Part shown: positions 7,325 to 15,825 of the stretch, one piece after another
How the letters are laid out: each line of letters opens with the position of its first letter
Numbering within the stretch: position 1 is the stretch's first letter
Made by a program: the position numbers and the translations under genes
Assembly (NCBI GenBank): GCA_030530785.1
Contig: JAUMUJ010000003.1
Coordinates: 68,203-113,371, forward strand
Origin: Moraxella sp.
GTDB lineage: Bacteria; Pseudomonadota; Gammaproteobacteria; Pseudomonadales; Moraxellaceae
Length of the DNA: 45,169 nt
Reading direction: 5' to 3'
Notes under the pieces: model-generated
What the model was told of the DNA's origin: nothing
Seen by the model: the letters and a program-made list of their open reading frames with translations, nothing else
Databases searched by the model: none

Positions 7325-8737
7325 TTGAGTTTATCATCGTTAAAAACCCAGTCCCTGCCCAGATTTTCACTCAACCTTGCCGCCAACATCATGGCAAGTT
7401 TACTCATGCTCATCGGCTCAATCAAAGCCTTTGAGTGGGTTAAGCCAAGCTTTGGGCAGTTTGTGCTACTTTGTATCTCGGCACTAAGTGCTAATGTCTT
7501 ATTTGCATGGCTGATGGCAGATACAGGCAGTCAGCTAAACAGACAAGGTCTTATCAGCTATCTGATTTGGCCTATGATCATGCTCATTGCAGGCATCATT
7601 TTATCCAAACGCTACCGAAACGACAGCCTGCTGTTTGTTCCTGCCATACTGTGGCTGACGGCGGATACTTTATTTATCCTGCTTCAAAGTGGCATTTCGT
7701 TCGTGGACATACAAGGCTGGCTACCCAGTTGGAGTTATGACATCATCTCGGTGCTGTTTGTTGTGTTGTTTGTGTGGCAAACGACATCTTTGTTATGGGT
7801 TTTTGCCAAAAAACTCGGCTGGCGATGGTGGGAGCAAGTCAGTATGCTCATCGGAGCGGTGGCAATGCTGTGGGTGTGGCAAAACAACGTCTCAGCTCAG
7901 CCTATTTTTAAAAAAACAAGCGACACCACCACCATCAGTGAAGCTGACTTTTATGCCCAGCCCTTAATTTTACAAGAAAAATTGTCTGAACTTGCCAAAA
8001 ATAACGAAGGAGTCAGCGACTGGTATTTTGTGGGAGTGGCAGGCTATGGCGGTCAAAATGTCTTTATGAGTGAAATCAGCGAAGCTCGCCAACTGTTTGA
8101 TGTGCGTTTTGGCACACAGGGCAAGTCCATCGCTCTCATCAATAACCCCGCCACATGGCAAACCGATCCCATCGCCAGCAAAACCAGTCTACAAAAAACC
8201 CTAGACCATGTAGGGCAAACAATGAACCCTAGCGAAGATGTACTGTTTTTGACCATCAGCTCACATGGAGCAGTGTCCGAAAGCGGAAAAATCTTGGGCG
8301 ATTTGGTGCTAGATAATGCCCCACTTGAACTTGATGACATTGACCCTGACTGGCTAAGACAAGCCCTAGACGACTCGGGCATACGTTGGCGAGTCATCGT
8401 CATCTCAGCGTGCTACTCTGGAACGTTTATAGACAAACTAAGCTCGCCGACCACCACCATCATCACCGCTTCACGAGCTGACCGTGCGTCCTTTGGTTGC
8501 CATGACGATGCTGATTTGACTTACTTTGGGCGGGCATTTTTTGCCGAAGCTCTGCGAGACACCACCAGCATAGAAGACGCTTTTAAGCAAGCCACCAAAC
8601 GCATTGCTGACCGTGAAGCCCTGATGGGATTTGCCCCAAGCGAACCACAAATGGTGTCAGGCAGTCTGATGAAAGGTGCTTTGCCCGAGTTTGAAAAAGC
8701 ATTATTTATCCAAGACAGCGTAACGCTCAACCACTAA
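7325..8737 (+). CDS. Membrane-anchored C13 family peptidase (legumain/caspase-like)
   Basis: 470 residues. The N-terminal ~185 residues hold about five membrane helices, and the C-terminal ~280 residues form a clan CD (C13, PF01650) peptidase domain. The catalytic dyad is visible as His314 in 'LTISSHGAV' and Cys363 in 'VISACYSGTF', each after a hydrophobic beta strand as in legumain and caspases. A later 'ITASRADRASFGC' segment matches the substrate-pocket loop. Its substrate is unknown. The frame begins at TTG 7325, 8 bp after an AGAG; the next in-frame ATG is 7391. It is convergent with lptG, the two stop codons overlapping. Confidence 0.85.
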   Translation: MSLSSLKTQSLPRFSLNLAANIMASLLMLIGSIKAFEWVKPSFGQFVLLCISALSANVLFAWLMADTGSQLNRQGLISYLIWPMIMLIAGIILSKRYRNDSLLFVPAILWLTADTLFILLQSGISFVDIQGWLPSWSYDIISVLFVVLFVWQTTSLLWVFAKKLGWRWWEQVSMLIGAVAMLWVWQNNVSAQPIFKKTSDTTTISEADFYAQPLILQEKLSELAKNNEGVSDWYFVGVAGYGGQNVFMSEISEARQLFDVRFGTQGKSIALINNPATWQTDPIASKTSLQKTLDHVGQTMNPSEDVLFLTISSHGAVSESGKILGDLVLDNAPLELDDIDPDWLRQALDDSGIRWRVIVISACYSGTFIDKLSSPTTTIITASRADRASFGCHDDADLTYFGRAFFAEALRDTTSIEDAFKQATKRIADREALMGFAPSEPQMVSGSLMKGALPEFEKALFIQDSVTLNH

Positions 8738-9816
8738 TGCCGTCTTTGTAAAAACCACACCCCAAACATGGCACTGATGATGATGGGCATGACCGCCATC
8801 ATCAGCGGTGATACGCCTGTGGCAAGTGCCACAAAACCCGACAAGTCTGTCAAATAGCTAAATAACAGCCCCGTCAATAATGCCATCACCACTCGCAATC
8901 CTAAGCCCTGTGAGCGAAGCGACCCAAACACAAACGATGATGCCACAAGTACCAGCGACAAAATGGCAAAGGGCGATAAGAGCTTTTGCCAAAAACTCAG
9001 CTCATGGCGAAGTGAGCGAGTACCTTGCTGTGCCATCAGTCTTTTATGAACGTATAAATCTGACAAAGACAAATCATCTGCATCTGTGGTTAAAAGATGC
9101 ACCTCTGTCGGAGCAATCGGCAAGTCAAGCTGACTTTTGTCTTGATGTTCACGCACCACGCCCGATGAGCCGATGGTAACTTGGCTGACATCGGTCAATT
9201 GCCAGACATAACCTGACGAGGCACCGCCCTGATAGTCGCCTGCTTGGGCGGTCAAGGCATACGTCAGGTTGGCATCGCTGTCCAAATGATAGCGTTTGGT
9301 TTGTCCCAGCTTGCCTTGATTGTCAGCATAGCTGATGTAGGTAATGTCCATGCCATCATCGCTTTGGCGCACCGCCCAATAGCCTTGCACTGAGATGCGT
9401 TGGGTATCAGGCAAATAACCTGCGATGGCGGATGCTTTTTGGTTGGTTTTTGGTAAGATGAATTGATTGATACCAAGCGACACCAACACAAACAAAAACG
9501 CAGGCATCATCGTCCAGCCGATAATCCGATACACGCTCACGCCCCCCGCCCGCATGACGACAAGCTCACTGTTACCTGCCAAAAGCCCAAGCCCGATGAC
9601 CGCCCCCAATAACGCCCCCGTAGGGATAAATTGCACCAAAAAATACGGCGAGCGATACAGAATAAATTTTAAAGCATCTATAAAAGTATAAGTGTCAGAT
9701 AAATTTTCAAGCTCTGACAGATAAGCAAACACCATCTGCAACAGCCACAGCCCAACCACCGCCCCAAGCATGGCAAACAGAGCAGATTTAATGACATAAC
9801 GTGCTAAAATCCCCAT
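8734..9816 (-). CDS. lptG: LPS export ABC transporter permease LptG
   Basis: 360-residue inner-membrane subunit of the LptB2FGC machine that pulls lipopolysaccharide from the inner membrane to the periplasmic bridge. It has N-terminal membrane helices ('SALFAMLGAVVGLWLLQMVFAYLSEL'), a periplasmic beta-jellyroll of about 150 residues and three C-terminal helices. The frame extends further upstream, but the conserved N-terminus 'MGILARYV' starts at 9816. This ATG overlaps the lptF stop by one base (TGATG), so translation is coupled. Confidence 0.95.
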   Translation of the reverse strand: MGILARYVIKSALFAMLGAVVGLWLLQMVFAYLSELENLSDTYTFIDALKFILYRSPYFLVQFIPTGALLGAVIGLGLLAGNSELVVMRAGGVSVYRIIGWTMMPAFLFVLVSLGINQFILPKTNQKASAIAGYLPDTQRISVQGYWAVRQSDDGMDITYISYADNQGKLGQTKRYHLDSDANLTYALTAQAGDYQGGASSGYVWQLTDVSQVTIGSSGVVREHQDKSQLDLPIAPTEVHLLTTDADDLSLSDLYVHKRLMAQQGTRSLRHELSFWQKLLSPFAILSLVLVASSFVFGSLRSQGLGLRVVMALLTGLLFSYLTDLSGFVALATGVSPLMMAVMPIIISAMFGVWFLQRRH

Positions 9817-11009
9817 CACAAAGCTCCTTTGATAGGCTGACGAGACAGGCGCAGTTTTGTCATCAAATACCCATGATGATTCAGATATACAGAAAATGCC
9901 ATCAACAATCCCACCGCCATCGGATAGACCCATACGCCTGCCTTACCTTTGGTGATGGTTTCTTTTAAAGAGATGAGTATTAGCACATTTGCCACAAAAA
10001 TAAAAATGGCAGGAATGAGCCTAAGCCATCTGCCCTGACGGGGTCGCACGGTGGCAAGTGGCGTGGCAAGTAACACAGCGATGATGATTAAAAACGGCAA
10101 AGACAGCCGATAACCCATCTCGGCATGAGCTTCATTATCAGTGCGTGTGGCAAGCTCGGTGGTGGGTACGCCTTCTATTTTCATGGTTTTGGGGTCTTTG
10201 CTTTGGGCGACCAAGCTGATACGATAACGACCAAACCCCACTTGGCTATATTCACGGGTTTGGCTATCCACTTCATATCGCCGTCCTTCGTGCAAATCCA
10301 AACGCATTACCCCATCATCGCTGTCCACTTGTGTGGCGGATTTGGCATAGATGATGGCATCTTTTTGACTGATGAGCACTTGGGGGATTTTGTCGGTCAA
10401 ATCGGTGGTTTGGGTGTCGCTTTGGTCGCTGATGTTGTCTTTTTTAGTGGGGGTTTCTATGAGTGAGCCTTTGCCATTCATGCTGATGACGATGACATCT
10501 TTTAGGTAGTCTTTGTTTTCACCCACTTCACCCACATACAGATGATAATCGCCACTGCTGATAAACTGCTTAGGGCGAATCAGCTCAAAAATTTCCACCA
10601 CCGACTGCTCTTGCCATAAGTTGGTCGCCTTTGATACACCCCACGGTTTGGCGATGAGCGTGATAAAACCTTGTATGACAAACACCGCCAACACAAGTGG
10701 CAATATATATCTTGACACCATGCCCCGACTGATGCCACCTGCATTTAATACCGCCATCTCATGGTCGGCATACAACCGCCCAAACACCAGCATTAAAGCA
10801 ATAAAAAATGACAACGGCAAAATCAGCTCCAAAAAGTACGGCAGATTATAACCGATAAGCGTCCACAATACACCAACATCAAGTCCTCCTTCGGCAGCAA
10901 TGCCAAAATAACGTATCAGGCGACCCCCCAACAGCACCACCACCAAAAACCCCAACACTAAGGCGGTGGTGGTCGCCACTTGGCTCATCATATAACGGCG
11001 TAAAATCAC
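9816..11009 (-). CDS. lptF: LPS export ABC transporter permease LptF
   Basis: 397-residue partner of LptG. It begins 'MILRRYMMSQ', matching the family N-terminus, from a GTG codon at 11009 with GGAAAT upstream, so the GTG start is well supported. Six membrane helices flank a large periplasmic beta-jellyroll domain. An insertion-like polar stretch at about 195-215, rich in Asp, Thr and Gln, lengthens the periplasmic domain. It is the first gene of the lptF-lptG operon. A TATAAT at 11038-11043 (minus strand) is the likely -10. Confidence 0.95.
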   Translation of the reverse strand: MILRRYMMSQVATTTALVLGFLVVVLLGGRLIRYFGIAAEGGLDVGVLWTLIGYNLPYFLELILPLSFFIALMLVFGRLYADHEMAVLNAGGISRGMVSRYILPLVLAVFVIQGFITLIAKPWGVSKATNLWQEQSVVEIFELIRPKQFISSGDYHLYVGEVGENKDYLKDVIVISMNGKGSLIETPTKKDNISDQSDTQTTDLTDKIPQVLISQKDAIIYAKSATQVDSDDGVMRLDLHEGRRYEVDSQTREYSQVGFGRYRISLVAQSKDPKTMKIEGVPTTELATRTDNEAHAEMGYRLSLPFLIIIAVLLATPLATVRPRQGRWLRLIPAIFIFVANVLILISLKETITKGKAGVWVYPMAVGLLMAFSVYLNHHGYLMTKLRLSRQPIKGAL

Positions 11010-11037
11010 AACGCATTTCCAACAAAATAAATCATTT

Positions 11038-11043
11038 ATTATA
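11038..11043 (-). promoter_or_regulatory. lptF promoter -10 box
   Basis: Perfect TATAAT on the minus strand, 29 bp before the GTG start; the -35 region is poor. Confidence 0.4.
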
Positions 11044-11301
11044 ACAAATTCTACTGGATTTTTAAAAAACTAAAAACCACTGCATCTGCAATGAAACGGT
11101 TTGTTGCTTGGAAATTTTAGTCAAGCCAAAAGCCACCCCATTTGATGCCATGCCTGCTATCGTTGCATAAGATGATGGCCTTTTTGGCAGTGCCAGATGA
11201 GAACTGAGTGCAAGTTTGCTTGATGATTGGTTACCTGTTCGCCTGTGAAGTCCAGATTTTGGGCGAAAAGTTGATGCGCCCACATTTTAAGCCACAGTAA
11301 A
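11044..11301. other. Gap between the accessory island and lptF
   Basis: A 73-codon minus-strand frame starting from GTG (11062-11283) is the only ORF. It is rich in Ser, Lys and Ala and matches nothing I know. There is no ribosome-binding site. I treat it as non-coding or a remnant. Confidence 0.35.
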
Positions 11302-11325
11302 AACATCGCTTAAATAAGCGATGTT
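11302..11325 (-). terminator. Hairpin terminator after the immunity-like gene
   Basis: Perfect 10-bp stem AACATCGCTT / AAGCGATGTT with a 4-nt loop. It lies 6 bp past the stop of the minus-strand gene at 11332, and TTTTA follows on the minus strand. Confidence 0.65.
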
Positions 11326-11331
11326 CTATGA

Positions 11332-11805
11332 TTAATAATCAGAATAACTTTGCAAAATTTTTGCTTGATGCGGGGGGTTATCCCAACCAAAAACAACATT
11401 GTTTGCATCAAAATTACCCATACTCACCATACCAATGCTTTCATCTTCATCTTTTTCAAAGATGTTGTAGAAAACAAGTTCATCTTTTTCATTATAAAAT
11501 TCAGATTTAAGTTTTTGATTTGGTACAATCCAATGGTTTTTTTTGTATTGAACCAAAACCAATTCACTACCAACTCTACGATAGTCTTCAAACCCATCTT
11601 CTGTATATTTACGCATACCAATAATGGTGGTATGGTCTGCACCAAATACTATATCAGCAATATGTTTTCCGTTATGGTCATATTCAGAAATCTCATCTTG
11701 AATAACATTGGAATTGTTATCCAATACCAAAACACGATAACCCATACCATCATTATGATAATGAATTTGAGTGTGGTTATCATATTCAATTTTTTCAACT
11801 TGCAT
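11332..11805 (-). CDS. Acidic soluble protein, candidate immunity protein
   Basis: 157 residues, no signal peptide, rich in Asp, Glu and Asn. Repeated short beta-type segments ('YRVLVLDNNSNVIQDEISEYDHNGKHI', 'KLKSEFYNEKDELVFYNIF') recall MORN/YwqK-like antitoxin repeats only loosely. The start ATG has an ideal GGAGGT ribosome-binding site. It directly follows, in the same orientation, a frameshifted gene for a small secreted protein, an arrangement typical of effector then immunity gene. I do not recognise a family; the function is inferred from context only. Confidence 0.6.
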   Translation of the reverse strand: MQVEKIEYDNHTQIHYHNDGMGYRVLVLDNNSNVIQDEISEYDHNGKHIADIVFGADHTTIIGMRKYTEDGFEDYRRVGSELVLVQYKKNHWIVPNQKLKSEFYNEKDELVFYNIFEKDEDESIGMVSMGNFDANNVVFGWDNPPHQAKILQSYSDY

Positions 11806-11848
11806 AATTTACCTCCGTTATTCACCAATTTCTGCTAAAACACTTTTT

Positions 11849-12262
11849 TCAGGTTTTTTGGGCGAAAACTTGGTCTCTTAACTTTCTGGCTTCAGCAGAA
11901 ACATACTTTTCACACTTGGATAAGGTAGCTTCTGTAATGTATTGCCCCAAATCTTTTCTTTCTTTATTGTACCTACCAATATGACCTTGATAAGTACCGT
12001 GTCCCTGCGGGTGTGAAGCAGTATTGTATTTTGGGGTACAATTTATGAATGCCTCTGTGTAAATCATAAAATCTATGCTTTACAATTTTTACTTGACTAT
12101 CCGCTTTGTCTGTATAAACCCTGCATTCTTGAGCTGTTTTCTCTTTTGCAGACTTTGATGTTGCTGAACTTTTTTTGGGTTGGCATAAACATTTGTTGCA
12201 CTAATCAAAGAAATTACGATTACCATACATATGTTGGTTAATTTATATGTAAAATTTGACAT
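11849..12262 (-). pseudogene. Frameshifted small secreted protein, toxin-like
   Basis: An ATG at 12262 with an AGAAGG site opens a clear signal peptide ('ICMVIVISLISATNVYA'). The frame then breaks at a run of seven A's (12170-12176); one more A restores a frame reading 'SSATSKSAKEKTAQECRVYTDKADSQ'. A second shift near 12065 leads into the 72-codon C-terminal frame with 'YNTASHPQGHGTYQGHIGRY' and two Cys. The reconstructed protein would be about 135 residues, exported by Sec, with a compact His/Gly-rich C-terminal domain. I cannot name the domain. The downstream gene looks like an immunity protein. The homopolymer shift could be a sequencing error, but the second is not in a homopolymer. Confidence 0.55.
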
Positions 12263-12605
12263 TCTTACCTTCTTAGGATTTTAATTAAAAACGATTATTT
12301 TGATAATCACAAGAGATTTTTTGTAAATAAAAATTTACTCGCAAACCACCTTAACACCCCACCCGCCTGACAAATCTTAGCCTTTACATCGCCGTCCAAA
12401 CAACATAATAGGACACAGTTTATCCATCAGCGTTTTGCACTTGATGACTAAGGTTCATTAACCACAAGCCATCAAGTCAGCGTATATGGTAAGTGATTTT
12501 ACCGCTGAACAGACGGCATTTTATTTTGGTAAAAAAAGCAGTATCCCCATGCCAAAGCCCAAAAAATATGCTACACTTAACCATTCATTTTTTAAGGAGA
12601 CTGAT
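12263..12605. other. Intergenic region upstream of pepA
   Basis: Carries the divergent promoters of pepA (a -10-like TATGCT at 12567) and of the minus-strand secreted gene. A near-palindrome GATTAT-N4-ATAATC at 12293-12308 resembles half of a Fur box. No gene is evident; the pepA frame is open upstream to 12486, but the conserved start is later. Confidence 0.35.
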
Positions 12606-14093
12606 ATGTCCAAACTTCCTTTTAGCCTGAGTGTCGCCCCCACCTTTAAACCCAAAAAAAGCAAAAATCCGCCCCATTTGGTGCTATTTGCCGACAAAGA
12701 TGGCAACATTTTGGGCAATTTGGACGGCGATTATTTAGAACGTGCCAACGCCCTGATTAAGGCATCAAACTTTCAAGGCTCGCTTGGCGACACAGTCAGC
12801 GACCACGCCCTAGATGGCGAAAATCCCGCCTTGACCATCATCGGGGTCGGTGCGACAGACAAACTGGCAAACCAAATCCAAAAACTGGGCAAACCCACCT
12901 ATAACACCATCAAATCTACCAAAAAAGCGGTGATTTTGTGGGGCGATACCATCTGCCAAAAGCACTTTGGGCAGTTTGTGCTAAGCCTACTAAACGCCAG
13001 CTATCGCTTTGATTATAAAAGCGAAAAATCAGCCAAAGACACCATCAGCCAAATCAGCTTTATCAACAACCAAGCCGACAACGATTACCAAAGCGTGTTG
13101 GATTTAACCCAAGCGACCTTTATCGGACAAAGTCTGGCTCGCACCCTTGCCAACGAAGCCCCCAACATCTGCACTCCAAGCCACATCGCCAAAGTCGCCA
13201 AACAGCTTGGCAAGGATTATGCCGACCGTGTTAATGTCAATGTACTTGGCGAAAAAGAGATGAGTAAGCTGGGCATGGGTTGTTTTTTGGCGGTGTCCAA
13301 AGGCTCAGAGCAAGAAGGTCAGCTGGTGGTCATTGAGTATTTTGGCAAATCAGGCAAAAGCAAAAAAGCCAAACTCAAAAACCCCATCGCTCTTGTGGGT
13401 AAAGGCATTACCTTTGATACAGGCGGTATCTCCTTAAAGCCATCTGCTGGCATGGACGAGATGAAGTTTGACATGGGTGGGTCGGCAGGTATGCTTGGCA
13501 CGATTAAGGCGGTGTGCGAAGCTGGGCTTGACCTTGACATCGTGGTGGTGCTTGCTTGTGCCGAAAATATGCCATCAGGCAGAGCCACCCGCCCCGGTGA
13601 TGTGGCAGTCGCCATGAATGGCATGACGGTTGAGATTTTAAACACCGATGCCGAAGGTCGCCTTGTGCTGTGCGATGCGTTGTGCTACGTCCAAGATGTT
13701 TATCAGCCTGCCACCATCATTGACAGTGCCACCTTGACAGGGGCGTGCGTGATTGCGTTGGGGTCGGTGCGTTCAGGACTGTACAGCAACGATGAAGACA
13801 CCCTATTTGCCCTACAACAAGCTGGCGAAACATCAGGCGACCTAGTGTGGCAAATGCCCCTAGATGATGCTTATGATGCCCAACTAAAATCACCCATCGC
13901 TGACGTACAAAACATCGGAGGACGAGAAGCAGGGTCGGTAACGGCAAGCTGTTTTTTACAACGCTTTATCAAAGACGGTCAAGCATGGGCTCACCTAGAC
14001 ATCGCAGGCACGGCATGGGTCAGTGGCGAAAATAAAGGAGCAACAGGTCGCCCCGTTCCGCTACTGATGAGCTATCTTAATGCCCAACAATAA
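12606..14093 (+). CDS. pepA: Leucyl aminopeptidase (M17, PepA)
   Basis: 495-residue cytosolic metallo-aminopeptidase that removes N-terminal residues from peptides; PepA homologues also bind DNA in some bacteria. The M17 signature 'NTDAEGRL' lies at 346-353, and 'GKGITFDTGG' with the metal-binding Lys266 and Asp comes before it. 'MKFDMGGSAGM' and 'TLTGACVIALG' are also conserved. Although the frame is open from 12486, the start at 12606 has AAGGAG 7 bp upstream and gives a normal length. It is normally divergent from lptF; here the two are separated by the accessory pair at 11332-12262. Confidence 0.96.
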   Translation: MSKLPFSLSVAPTFKPKKSKNPPHLVLFADKDGNILGNLDGDYLERANALIKASNFQGSLGDTVSDHALDGENPALTIIGVGATDKLANQIQKLGKPTYNTIKSTKKAVILWGDTICQKHFGQFVLSLLNASYRFDYKSEKSAKDTISQISFINNQADNDYQSVLDLTQATFIGQSLARTLANEAPNICTPSHIAKVAKQLGKDYADRVNVNVLGEKEMSKLGMGCFLAVSKGSEQEGQLVVIEYFGKSGKSKKAKLKNPIALVGKGITFDTGGISLKPSAGMDEMKFDMGGSAGMLGTIKAVCEAGLDLDIVVVLACAENMPSGRATRPGDVAVAMNGMTVEILNTDAEGRLVLCDALCYVQDVYQPATIIDSATLTGACVIALGSVRSGLYSNDEDTLFALQQAGETSGDLVWQMPLDDAYDAQLKSPIADVQNIGGREAGSVTASCFLQRFIKDGQAWAHLDIAGTAWVSGENKGATGRPVPLLMSYLNAQQ

Positions 14094-14104
14094 CCCAACA
14101 CAAA

Positions 14105-14132
14105 AACAGCCATAATCTTATGGCTGTTTTTT
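14105..14132 (+). terminator. Bidirectional terminator of pepA and the barrel gene
   Basis: 10-bp stem AACAGCCATA / TATGGCTGTT with a 4-nt loop, then TTTTTT on the plus strand; the opposite side has an A tract, so it can also serve the minus-strand gene ending at 14153. Confidence 0.85.
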
Positions 14133-14152
14133 GGTAACATTGGTGGCAATGA

Positions 14153-14701
14153 TTAGAACGCCAAGTGAGCTCCCACACCCCACACATTGGCATCTGAACC
14201 AAGATAGTTGTAGGTGGCTTCCACGCCAAAGTTATTGGTTGGCTTAAAGCCCACACCCACACCGCCTGCCAAACTGGTATCATCTGTCTCATAGCGATAT
14301 GAATTACTGCCAACGCTCTTATCTTCTACTTCGGTTCTTGCCACACCCAATTTGCCTTTGACATAGACGGGGGTATTTACAAACTGGTGCTGATACGTGC
14401 CATAGATGCCGTAGGTTTTGGCTTTTAGTTCATACTCACTGCCACGATAAACGTATTTATCGCTTTCAGAGCCTTGATATTCAGCCTCAATGCCGAAATT
14501 TTGGTCAAAGTTATAACCACCGTACACCCCATAAGCGGTCAAATCGCCGTTATGACCCACGATTTTATCAATGTCAAATTGACCTGCTTTTACCCCGATA
14601 TAAGCCTGACCTGCCTGACCATAACTGATGGCTGCACTGGCACTTAGGGCAAGGATAGAAGTGGTGGCTACGGCTAGGATTGCTTTTACTAATGCTTTCA
14701 T
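14153..14701 (-). CDS. Small outer-membrane beta-barrel protein (porin family, OmpX/Ail-like)
   Basis: 182 residues. A signal peptide ends at about 'ALSASA'. The rest alternates polar and aromatic beta strands ('AYIGVKAGQFDI', 'YGVYGGYNFDQNFGIEAEYQG', 'YGIYGTYQHQF') and ends in Phe, as expected for BAM-inserted eight-stranded barrels. The frame is open 8 codons further upstream, but ATG 14701 has GGAGAG at 6 bp and begins the basic signal peptide. It is probably a surface-exposed OMP; the ligand is unknown. Confidence 0.85.
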   Translation of the reverse strand: MKALVKAILAVATTSILALSASAAISYGQAGQAYIGVKAGQFDIDKIVGHNGDLTAYGVYGGYNFDQNFGIEAEYQGSESDKYVYRGSEYELKAKTYGIYGTYQHQFVNTPVYVKGKLGVARTEVEDKSVGSNSYRYETDDTSLAGGVGVGFKPTNNFGVEATYNYLGSDANVWGVGAHLAF

Positions 14702-15108
14702 GTGTTCTCTCCGATAGTGGTGCAAGCACCGTTTATGAATGATGGTAAACCATCTTGTTGATGTGTTAATAGTAACAAAATATTTCTTAAAAAGTGTGCT
14801 TGTTTATGGCAAGCTGTGTAAAGTTTTGCAAAAATCGTAACATAAACGCTTAAAAATCAATCACTTTATCACCATCATCATCTCAATGTTGTAAAATCAG
14901 CCAATTTTTACGCAAAAATTACCCAAATCGCCTGATTTCGCCTAAAATCGCCTGCTGTTTTGGCTTGATTTTTATCAAAATATGTTTAAAAATAACCATT
15001 TTTGGCAAAACTTTTAGCCCATTTGCTCAAAAATCCCGAATGTTTGACATTTTTTGTTACAAATACCGTCCTTTGTGAATGGCTTGGTTACACTTTTTAG
15101 GATAAGTT
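14702..15108. other. Intergenic region between the barrel gene and gph
   Basis: About 400 bp of AT-rich DNA between divergent genes. It contains repeated ATTTTT/CAAAAAT and CGCCTGATTT-like words (14926-14956) but no ORF or RNA gene I can recognise. Confidence 0.35.
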
Positions 15109-15771
15109 ATGGAAAAATCGCTCATCATCTTTGACCTAGACGGCACGCTCATTGACAGCGTGCCTGATTTGGCGGACGGCGTGGACAAAATGCTCGCTCA
15201 TTTTGACAAGCCCCCTGCTGGCGTGGAGCGTGTGCGAAGCTGGGTGGGTAATGGCTCTACCAAACTCGTAGAGCGGGCGTTGGTGTGGGCAAAACTACCC
15301 CTTGATAATTTGCACCACGCCCATGAGCTGTTTTTGGCAGAATATGCCACCTGTCAAGGCAAAACAACAGAATATGATGGCGTAACAGATGGCTTAAACC
15401 GCTTATCAGCACAAGGCTTGACGCTTGCCCTTTGCACCAATAAACCTGCTCAGTTTTTGCCCGACATTTTAGCAAACATGGGCTGGGAGAACGCTTTTGC
15501 CTGCGTCATCGGAGGCGACAGCCTACCCACCAAAAAGCCCGACCCTGCCCCACTTTTGCACATTTGCAACACACTTGGCGTGAACACCTCGCAAGTGGTG
15601 ATGGTGGGCGACTCAAAAAATGACATCTTGGCAGGACAAAACGCAGGGATAACCGCCCTTGCTCTAACCTATGGCTATAACTATGGAGAGCCGATAGTGG
15701 ACAGTTGCCCTGATGGGGTGTTTGGTGGATTTGGGGATTTGGTTGATTTTATTTTAACGCATTACCAATAA
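15109..15771 (+). CDS. gph: Phosphoglycolate phosphatase, HAD superfamily
   Basis: 220 residues. HAD motif I 'FDLDGTL' gives nucleophile Asp9 and general acid Asp11; motif II 'LCTNKP', motif III Lys in 'KKPDP', and motif IV 'VGDSKND' are all present. The cap domain is type C1, as in Gph. It dephosphorylates 2-phosphoglycolate arising from DNA repair or oxygenation side reactions. ATG follows AGGATAAGTT. Confidence 0.9.
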   Translation: MEKSLIIFDLDGTLIDSVPDLADGVDKMLAHFDKPPAGVERVRSWVGNGSTKLVERALVWAKLPLDNLHHAHELFLAEYATCQGKTTEYDGVTDGLNRLSAQGLTLALCTNKPAQFLPDILANMGWENAFACVIGGDSLPTKKPDPAPLLHICNTLGVNTSQVVMVGDSKNDILAGQNAGITALALTYGYNYGEPIVDSCPDGVFGGFGDLVDFILTHYQ

Positions 15772-15775
15772 GACG

Positions 15776-15805
15776 GATTGATGATTTTTACCACAAATCT
15801 CAATC
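15776..15805. terminator. Hairpin between convergent gph and C39 genes
   Basis: GATTGA-T-GATTT / AAATC-TCAATC stem of 11 bp with one bulge and a 7-nt loop, in the 54-bp convergent gap. There is no clean T run. Confidence 0.4.
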
Positions 15806-15825
15806 GCCCAACCCGACATTAAGAT

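Noticed and set aside
11062-11283. 73-codon minus-strand ORF next to lptF
   Set aside because: GTG start, no ribosome-binding site, no recognisable motif.
11350-11838. 162-codon plus-strand ORF antisense to the candidate immunity gene
   Set aside because: The minus-strand frame has an ideal ribosome-binding site, a terminator just past its stop and normal composition; the plus-strand frame is its shadow.
12293-12308. Fur-box-like palindrome upstream of the secreted-protein pseudogene
   Set aside because: Only half of the consensus is well matched and AT-rich palindromes are frequent here; noted but not called.
14926-15010. Repeated short A/T- and CGCC-containing words before gph
   Set aside because: Units are irregular and short; not a CRISPR array or a defined repeat.
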